Below, in pieces: positions 17,501-22,500 of a stretch of DNA of 22,500 nt. Both the position numbers and the translations under genes were made by a program. Every line of letters begins with the position of its first letter. Within the stretch, counting starts at the first letter, position 1. The notes under the pieces were generated by a model that did not search any database, had not been told where the DNA came from, and saw only the letters and a list, made by a program, of their open reading frames with translations. The stretch is from Bigelowiella natans CCMP2755 (taxonomy: Eukaryota; Cercozoa; Chlorarachniophyceae): positions 1 to 22,500 of the forward strand of contig ADNK01002202.1 in the NCBI GenBank assembly GCA_000320545.1. Reading direction: 5' to 3'.

Positions 17501-19536
17501 GGTTCTCCCCTACCTACGCTAGGACTGCAGCTGCTTTTACTACTGCTTACCGGAAGGAGAACTCTGTAGGCCTCAGCTTCGCTAAGGTGTGGGCCAAGGC
17601 TGGCCTTGATGCCCACTTCGATAACCTAATAAAGTTATGCAGCAACACCCTATTGAATGCTAAGCTAGACACTACTAGACCAGCTACCCTATGGACAGAC
17701 TGGTCTAAGCTAGGTATGGCTGCTGTACTTACCCAAGACCAGCAGATCATACGGGTGTGGGGCAGGGCCTGCACAGCAGCTGAGGCCAAGTACAGCCCTA
17801 CAAAAGGAGAGTATAAAGCCATGACTGAGGCGCAGAGGAAACTAAGATACTACCTGCTGTCGGTGCCCAGCTTCACCTTAATGACTGACCACAAGCCCCT
17901 CCTAGGCATCGACCGCAAGCTCGAAGCGCCTAACGATGAGTATGCAGCTATGAGGGCGGACACGGAAGAGTTTAGGGACAAGAGGACAGTGGTCTACGCA
18001 CCAGGAGACAAGCAGCTTGCTGACTATTTCAGCAGGCTGTTCGAAAAGAAAGTCCCTACCCAGGTCACCCCTATGGTTAACGCGATTACCTTCGAGGACG
18101 GCGACTTCCTGCCTGAGCCAGAGGAGCTCCAGCACCTTCAAGAACACCTGGATAAATACAAACACAAGCATGAGGTACTTAGTGATAGGATATATGTATA
18201 CACTAATAATGTTAGGCGTACCTACGTGCCACGGCGGACCAGGGGAGCCCTTCTCTTTACCGCCCATGGACCTGCACACGTAGGAGAAAACCATATCACT
18301 GCTCTACTCTACCATTACTACTGGCCCTACAAGCTAAAAGAGATAAGGACATACCTGCGTGGCTGCAGGTGCTCCAGCTTGAAGGCGGCAGGCGTCGCCA
18401 CCAAGGAGTCCAGCAAGAGCCGTGCATCTAAGAAAATCAAAGCAAGGAACTTCTTAGATATCGTGCAAATTGATGTTTATAAGTACGATGGCTATCACTA
18501 CCTTACCTTCGTTGATGTGGCCACTGGAAAGTGCTGGGTTAAAAAGATTATCAAGGTCAACGTTGCTAAGAAGAACAAAGGCTTATATAAGCAGAGGCTT
18601 ACTAACTGCTACCGTACCTGGGAGTCTGAGCTCCAGGCTATCCCTGATGAAGTTAGCATAAACAAGATACCAAAGAAGTTACATGTGGATAATGAGACCT
18701 CTCTTCTACAGCTACCACACCCTAATATTGATGCCTCACCTGTATACTATGCCCAGTCCAACTCCAAGGTAGAGCGACTCCACCGCACCTTGGCCAACCT
18801 AAGCAGGATAAATAGCACCACACCAGACAAGATACAAGGGTTAGTAAACGACACCTTCACGTCTGGGGGAGGTATCAAGGATAAGGAGAGGGAAGAAGGC
18901 GACGACAACGACGACGATACCGAGAGCGAAGACGAGAAGGTCCCGTACGATGGCCGAGTTCTAAAGGAAGGACAGTATGTTAGGGCCAAGGTAAATCTGA
19001 GATCGAGAAATAAACAAGACCCCTTCTGGGGTGGCGTTGCAAAGGTTACCGAGAGGAAGGGGAGGAAGCAGTACTACATCTATGATGGGAACAGGGTCAC
19101 CTTGCGCCACATCAGTCACCTAAAGAATTATGATATCGGTGAGAAGCTCCTAGAGGATGTTAAAGTAAACCCTACTGTGTGGGAGCGAGCAATGCCTTGT
19201 TTAGGACCCCGACCTAAGTTCGATGTGGAATATGGAAACAATAAGGTCAGGGTGAACGACGATTGGCGCATGAAGATTGTCTATCTAGGCTACCCTGGAT
19301 TACGAAATATGGAGAGGGTAGCTATGAAAATAAAGGACGGAAAATATCAGCTACTCTACCTAGCTGTTCCCGACTTACCCTTTGAGCACTGGTATAAGGT
19401 CCTGGGGGACCTTGATGCAGAGGGCTGGTATGGACACGAACCTAAGGACGAAGGTGAGTTCTGGGTAAGCGACAAAGGAGATAAGGTTAGAGAGGAATCT
19501 ATTACCTGGTGGTTGGTGAAGTTCCGAAAGCGATGA
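14563..19536 (+). CDS. Gag-Pol polyprotein of the LTR retrotransposon (1,657 aa)
   Basis: The single frame starts at an ATG 39 nt after the LTR and ends at TGA 51 nt before the 3' LTR. Gag-like sequence occupies about 1-360, then a zinc knuckle C370, C373, H379, C384 (C-x2-C-x5-H-x4-C, one residue longer than the usual x4). The aspartic protease has DSG at 519-521. Reverse transcriptase has catalytic D822 and YVDDD at 889-893. RNase H has D1046, E1089 and D1109, then PGDKQLADYFSR. Integrase has H1235, H1239, C1268 and C1270 (C-x-C instead of C-x2-C), the DDE residues D1304, D1376 and E1404, a VERLHRTL segment, and an SH3-like C-terminal domain near 1470-1530. An extension of about 120 residues follows. 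Gag and Pol are fused in frame with no frameshift or stop, so any Gag excess must come from processing or turnover. All catalytic residues are present. Confidence 0.95.
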   Translation: MSQQLEEQQDFGSQAVQGHEQKQERKGDTDAKEGGGTPPQAPPGPAPGIKKADAAAEALENFYEADDEDVAAESKKVVMALRALRPRASNYAKLKVSIEYKYQTHDVWAAIMQDIMDYEADLPPEWAALFRNDGGLGASRGTTQSTVKQQQPVQRNTQFMSVKTAPVMITKYNGKRGEARRWWKNARSILCDFTPNPTENDKLKWLAIIKQAMDLYETGRTRIRQLEKIHTTVSGLRDVEAIMKAFVNEQDANSLPQAIRKYRAMMQHEREPVRDFATRFQDMIDELHDFNYNTGDDQARFEEFKLKIKESTYVTEKGYTTMEAAVQAISLREQEQDRKFTSPKVPGIGNINAIKPQRDWYKDREGNRRCGYCSRKGKHTAKDCRDRKEGRPRMTIRQLNEHYEKLKRKKGRGQGYNNSKWQGSNNGKNNKYKNKKQNSINAIQQQINGILDHLKQAPTKTAVPATQDQDKPMTLDDIKNLGVCNINDEDANRTIKVAMTKVKVKDSYGDYKKLPALWDSGSMPKSFISLSTVRRLGLLDQVTKKERKYAQADGSSSMKTVGELMLKLQIPGSDAETQIKTRVAMTLSMELLLGQDALEKLGGIISFYNHKIYFAKLPKKSGRTISQNMIRLDEWTSESSVNALEFMDLADNKLPTPTELRKKNPGKTIRQITELLDKTPPADDWDIDKGKKYINKILNEKYSDITKPTTKPSSKLTPVKIELKKGYEECIINDPEHRRPEADWEKIEWQINEWAKEGKIEPSNSPWNVRHVLAKKPTYPFFRLAHNFIRHNRVIKRIQTPTPRIDDVIEHVIGYKYYSSLDKNESYMQTPIHKTSRPITAFSSRHRKWHFVVFPYGLSISGDAFSSQNYRAYTHDGMASVLWVFVFVYVDDDIICTNTVVAQIFLLENIFIRFAHFGFTIRLQKCTFLATRIKWCGYYLEQGRITPNPEKVAALQQAPKPKNAKELKSFLQTAAWILRRFSPTYARTAAAFTTAYRKENSVGLSFAKVWAKAGLDAHFDNLIKLCSNTLLNAKLDTTRPATLWTDWSKLGMAAVLTQDQQIIRVWGRACTAAEAKYSPTKGEYKAMTEAQRKLRYYLLSVPSFTLMTDHKPLLGIDRKLEAPNDEYAAMRADTEEFRDKRTVVYAPGDKQLADYFSRLFEKKVPTQVTPMVNAITFEDGDFLPEPEELQHLQEHLDKYKHKHEVLSDRIYVYTNNVRRTYVPRRTRGALLFTAHGPAHVGENHITALLYHYYWPYKLKEIRTYLRGCRCSSLKAAGVATKESSKSRASKKIKARNFLDIVQIDVYKYDGYHYLTFVDVATGKCWVKKIIKVNVAKKNKGLYKQRLTNCYRTWESELQAIPDEVSINKIPKKLHVDNETSLLQLPHPNIDASPVYYAQSNSKVERLHRTLANLSRINSTTPDKIQGLVNDTFTSGGGIKDKEREEGDDNDDDTESEDEKVPYDGRVLKEGQYVRAKVNLRSRNKQDPFWGGVAKVTERKGRKQYYIYDGNRVTLRHISHLKNYDIGEKLLEDVKVNPTVWERAMPCLGPRPKFDVEYGNNKVRVNDDWRMKIVYLGYPGLRNMERVAMKIKDGKYQLLYLAVPDLPFEHWYKVLGDLDAEGWYGHEPKDEGEFWVSDKGDKVREESITWWLVKFRKR

Positions 19537-19579
19537 AGGTCTAAGGGAATAAGGAAGGAAGGAAGGAGCAACGTGACTT

Positions 19580-19587
19580 GGGGGAGG
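19580..19587 (+). other. Polypurine tract
   Basis: GGGGGAGG abuts the 3' LTR, the position where plus-strand DNA synthesis is primed. A longer purine-rich stretch (19535-19569) lies just upstream, after the stop codon. Confidence 0.75.
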
Positions 19588-19913
19588 TGTAGCGCGTACC
19601 ACTACGCGGGCACAAGTCACGTGCGACAACAAAGGGGTTGTCGCGGATATAGAATATAGATAACGTAGATATTAATACAGCATAGGCACGTGGGTTCCGG
19701 CGGGACTCATGGCAGCACACCGGAAGTGTGCTGCCCCACGTGCGGCGGCATTCGCGAAAGCTTCGCGAATGATTACGCAGTGCACGATTTAATAAAAATA
19801 TAATCTTTAATAAAAATAAACACAACTCTTCAAAAGGAAGCAAACGTGCCTTTCCCCCCCCCTGCCTACTTGTGCACGTAGCGCCTCGGCCTGTGAACAC
19901 CTTACGCGCAACA
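19588..19913 (+). repeat. 3' LTR (326 bp)
   Basis: Same sequence as 14198-14523 at every position I compared, with the same hairpins and AATAAA words. It ends ...GCGCAACA and is followed by the CGCA duplication. Confidence 0.95.
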
Positions 19914-19917
19914 CGCA
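19914..19917. repeat. Target-site duplication, right copy (CGCA)
   Basis: Repeats the four bases that precede the 5' LTR at 14194-14197. Confidence 0.8.
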
Positions 19918-20361
19918 CAAAGTGTGCCAGTGTGCGCCATCGTGCCCACACGTCTTGCTCGTGCGTCCAATCCCAAGCAGCTCTGGAGCTGCGCGTCGCG
20001 CATCACATCCAGCTTCATTGATTGCCGCATCGGCACCGTGCAGGCCGCTAGGAGCCACACATCGAAAACTCACCAAAGTCAAAACCACCAAAAAAAAGCA
20101 CTTTTTTGGCGCGGAAACGTTCAATTTTGCGAATTTTGGAGTGGAACTTCTGGAGGTGACGGAGTTGCTCTTGACACGGCCTCTGAGCATGTTTTTTTGA
20201 GCCAACGCGCAAAGGGGACCCTTTCCGCGGCACCCAAAGTTTTTGCCCTCGATTTTTTTCCTTGAAAATCCACTTTTTTGCACCCCTTTCTGGACAATTC
20301 TGGACCTTCTCACACGTCCAGAAGTCTTCTGTGGTGCTTCGGAAGAAGTTTGGATTGGATT
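19918..20361. other. Interior of the older repeat, right of the LTR insertion
   Basis: It joins 13784-14197 once the LTR element and one target copy are removed. It is rich in A/T runs (e.g. TTTTTTT and AAAAAAA) with no convincing gene. Confidence 0.5.
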
Positions 20362-20418
20362 CCGAGCATGACACGGACCAAAACCCGGGGGAGTGAATCC
20401 CCCTTGTCAAATTGGACA
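20362..20418 (-). repeat. Right arm of the 57-nt imperfect inverted repeat
   Basis: Reverse complement matches 13727-13783 at 51 of 57 positions. It includes a perfect 6-bp hairpin GGGGGA...TCCCCC. Confidence 0.8.
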
Positions 20419-20973
20419 TTCAGCTTCGCTGTGGACAAAGGGCAGCGCCGGCACAGTTGCATCACGCGTGGATTTCGTTGTCGTCGGAACATGAAATCGC
20501 GAAAAACAATGACATTTTCCTGATGCGACGTGAACATTTTAGCTTGGTTTTCTGTCAATCGCCTGATTTTGTTCCGATCATTCCCAAGATTTTTTGTGAA
20601 TTTAACTTTTCGGCTAAAATTACTACGACCAGTAGACCAGCTGGTGCACCCCACCTCCACACACAAGACAGAGAGGTGATACTGAGACAGTAGGTGGAAT
20701 AGTCACCGTTAGCGAAGCCGGAAAGGATGGCCGGAGTGAGATATATGTCCATAGAACTTCCTTTACGATATCATCATTGAAAATCTTTATGAAGTGAGCC
20801 GCACGTCATGATTTCGTCGTCAGTGCCTGAAATTCACGTCTTCACAAGTCAATGTGCGATGTCATTTAGTTTCTGAAATGGAAATCCTTGCTGGCGCAAC
20901 GTGATAAGGACTGAGATAGACCCGTCGCACCTACGAAGGAGCCAACTCAACTCGATTCAGAACGAGAGATAAA
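20419..20973. other. Intergenic stretch with no supported feature
   Basis: Short frames only on both strands. It should contain the promoter and 5' UTR of the gene starting at 20974, but no named element is visible. Confidence 0.5.
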
Positions 20974-22377
20974 ATGCGAGCATCGAATTTGGCCACAGTG
21001 TCTCGGGGAGGATACTTCCTCAGCATTATCCTGGGAATCACGGCGGCAGGTAGCAGTGTGGTGAGAGTCCCAGGTACATCGTTTCACTTTATCGTTGGCT
21101 TTGTAATTGAAGTGCATTGAATGATGCTCGAAGTAGAGTGTACTCGGAATGATAAAATATGGCCCCTGACACCCGTGTAGTAGTTCTATTCTTTGTTGTT
21201 GAATCTGACGCACTTCCACATGCAAAAAAGGGAATCGGCCATTTGCTATTGGCGGCGTCTCCTGGCCTCGCTCTTCACTGCCACGGGTCGCTCCGTCCCC
21301 AGCAGCTTGCCCATCGGCAGATCCTCTTCGCTGTCATGACCATAACCGTCGTCTTCGTTACAGCTCAATCTCCCCCTTTAACATCGCACCTGTGGTTGAC
21401 CGCTACGAACACAGAAAGCCCATCCCGCACACAAACGCGGCAGTTCTTCCCCCCACGGCCGAATCGCCGCTCGACAACGAGGAAACAGAGAAAGCTGCAA
21501 GTCCTTCAACACCAGCAGCATACTATTCCCCAGCATTGCTGTTTCGGCGTAAGAAACGATGGCTACGAACACCCTTGCACGTCGTATCGGCGTCCGCAGC
21601 GGCAACTCCAGATGCAGATGCAGATGCCGATGCCTTTCGGAGCAAATTCGAAAAAATCGCCAGTAACATGATCAAGTACCAGCCGCCCCCGTCCTCTCCT
21701 TCGCTGATTGATAGGTTGAATAAGGTCAGCATGCCACGCGCAAGCACGCTTGGGCTCCTTTCGCTCAGCACCTATCCCGTATACGCCGAGGGGGGGAAAC
21801 CCTGTTTCAGCACTTACTTTTCTGCCAAAGACGAATAGTGAATAGCGTTGGGGGAAGAAGATCCGAGCGAGTTTGATGACATGAGATCGATCACTTTCAC
21901 GTAAATTAGGTGGTGGATAAAGGTGTCGGAAGCGTGCTGTTGATTCTGACTGCTCTTGCTTCTCTCGTCCTGGCTAACAACCCAGCAACAAGTACCTGTT
22001 CTTTTTTTTTTTAAGAAAACGTTTTGGTCTGCTGATAAGGGCGTGAAATAAGACATGCTGCATCTTCCTCTTCCTCTTCTTTGCAGGTGCTGCCTGGATG
22101 GCCTTTTGGGATACTACTGTTGGGCCTATGCTTGGCGCTCATCAGCTTTCTTGGAAAGGGTAGTGAAGATTCGCCTTTGAAAATGATGACTGTGTGGGGG
22201 GGGGGGGGGGGGGATGGTTTGATGACGAGATTATTCCGAAAAGTCGCTCGTTGACGTCAGTGATTCCTTCTGCGGATGAGAGTTAAGATCGTCGTTTTCC
22301 ATGGGATGTTTTGCGGAGCATGTGCCGTTCTCATCATTGCATCCTCCGTAGTATAGTGTAACATTTCTGCTCCTCTT

Positions 22378-22418
<41 letters not shown>

Positions 22419-22500
22419 TGAGCGTCGTCGTGTGTTGACACAATACGATAATACCTTCTACGCTTCCTCTACCACAATGCATCCTGCCGCAGGTGGATCA
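20974..22500 (+). CDS. Unrecognised gene: signal peptide, low-complexity region, transmembrane segment; 3' end beyond window
   Basis: Exon 1 (20974-21049) starts at an ATG in a good context (AAAATGC) and encodes a signal-peptide-like MRASNLATVSRGGYFLSIIL plus GITAA, with donor GCAG/GTAGCA in phase 1. Exon 2 probably begins at 21303 after a strong pyrimidine tract and CCCCAG; 21231 is an in-frame alternative. It runs to about 21778 (donor CCC/GTATAC, weak; AAG/GTCAGC at 21724 also fits). It encodes a Pro/Ser/Ala-rich region with an RRKK cluster and a DADADAD run. Exon 3 (22087-22159) follows a very strong acceptor and encodes a transmembrane segment (GILLLGLCLALISFL); its donor is GGTAGTG in phase 1. 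An acceptor CCGCAG ends at 22492, so exon 4 would start at 22493. If exon 2 is unspliced, the frame stops at 21838. The signal peptide and following Ser/Arg-rich stretch could be secretory or a bipartite plastid presequence. No family recognised. Confidence 0.5.
22196..22213. repeat. G18 homopolymer
   Basis: Eighteen consecutive G residues within a proposed intron of the right-hand gene. The run length should be treated as approximate because such tracts are error-prone in sequencing. Confidence 0.85.
22381..22414. repeat. (CT)n microsatellite
   Basis: About 17 CT units, about 80 nt before the proposed acceptor at 22491-22492. It may add to the pyrimidine-rich context. Confidence 0.95.

Larger units (their letters stand above)
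14198..19913 (+). mobile_element. Complete LTR retrotransposon, Ty3/Gypsy domain order
   Basis: This 5,716-bp element has 326-bp LTRs that I read as identical, TGT...ACA ends, CGCA target duplications, a purine tract before the 3' LTR and one uninterrupted Gag-Pol frame ordered Gag, protease, reverse transcriptase, RNase H, integrase. That order defines the Ty3/Gypsy group, whereas Copia places integrase before reverse transcriptase. There is no envelope-like gene. Identical LTRs and an intact frame mean a recent insertion. It sits in non-coding repeat sequence between the VDE-like gene and the right-hand gene. Confidence 0.95.

Noticed and set aside
21159-21671. Alternative plus-strand frame over exon 2 of the right-hand gene
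   Set aside because: It reads Gln/Arg-rich low complexity and stops before the donor. The other frame stays open from two good acceptors and joins the transmembrane exon. I could not exclude it fully, because acceptor 21365-21366 is phase-compatible.
1-22500. tRNA or rRNA genes
   Set aside because: I saw no cloverleaf with the usual T-arm consensus and no rRNA-like conserved stretch; a tRNA scan would be needed to exclude short ones.

Overview
The window is nuclear DNA from a eukaryote. The genes are split by many short GT-AG introns (55-180 nt in the best-supported models), and dinucleotide microsatellites and C/G homopolymer runs are dense. Two genes are recognisable with confidence. One is an NBAS/Sec39-type vesicle-tethering protein. 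The other is a mitochondrial 5-aminolevulinate synthase (ALAS) with heme-regulatory CP motifs. ALAS points to an organism that makes heme by the Shemin route: most heterotrophic eukaryotes, or one of the few algal groups that keep ALAS (chromerids, chlorarachniophytes, euglenids). A third gene carries a cysteine framework like that of violaxanthin de-epoxidase (VDE), which hints at algal ancestry. I cannot place the species.

Layout from left to right. 1-5156 (minus) holds the NBAS-like gene, with at least four exons visible; its 5' end lies right of 5156 and its 3' part continues off the left edge. 5157-8189 is mostly gene-poor: one doubtful small plus-strand gene (6237-6601), AT and GT microsatellites, and a striking 1-kb island packed with CTAG tetramers (7007-8034). 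8190-9932 (minus) is ALAS in two exons. 10306-10575 (minus) is an unrecognised small ORF. 10982-12832 (plus) is a 13-exon gene that I assembled from splice signals and phase. It predicts a 270-residue type I membrane protein: signal peptide, VDE-like Cys domain, second Cys module, transmembrane helix and acidic tail, with no lipocalin domain. I regard this as the most novel item.

13141-20418 is repeat territory. A 5,716-bp Ty3/Gypsy-order LTR retrotransposon (14198-19913) has identical 326-bp LTRs, a 4-bp target duplication and one intact 1,657-residue Gag-Pol frame. It sits inside an older sequence flanked by 57-nt inverted repeats and next to a second CTAG/TG-rich island. 20974-22500 (plus) is the 5' part of an unrecognised gene with a signal peptide and a transmembrane segment; it runs off the right edge.

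The genes do not form one pathway. NBAS acts in Golgi-to-ER traffic, ALAS starts heme synthesis in mitochondria, and the two novel plus-strand genes predict secretory-route or membrane proteins. All exon models are hand-made from reading frame, splice consensus and phase, without transcript support.
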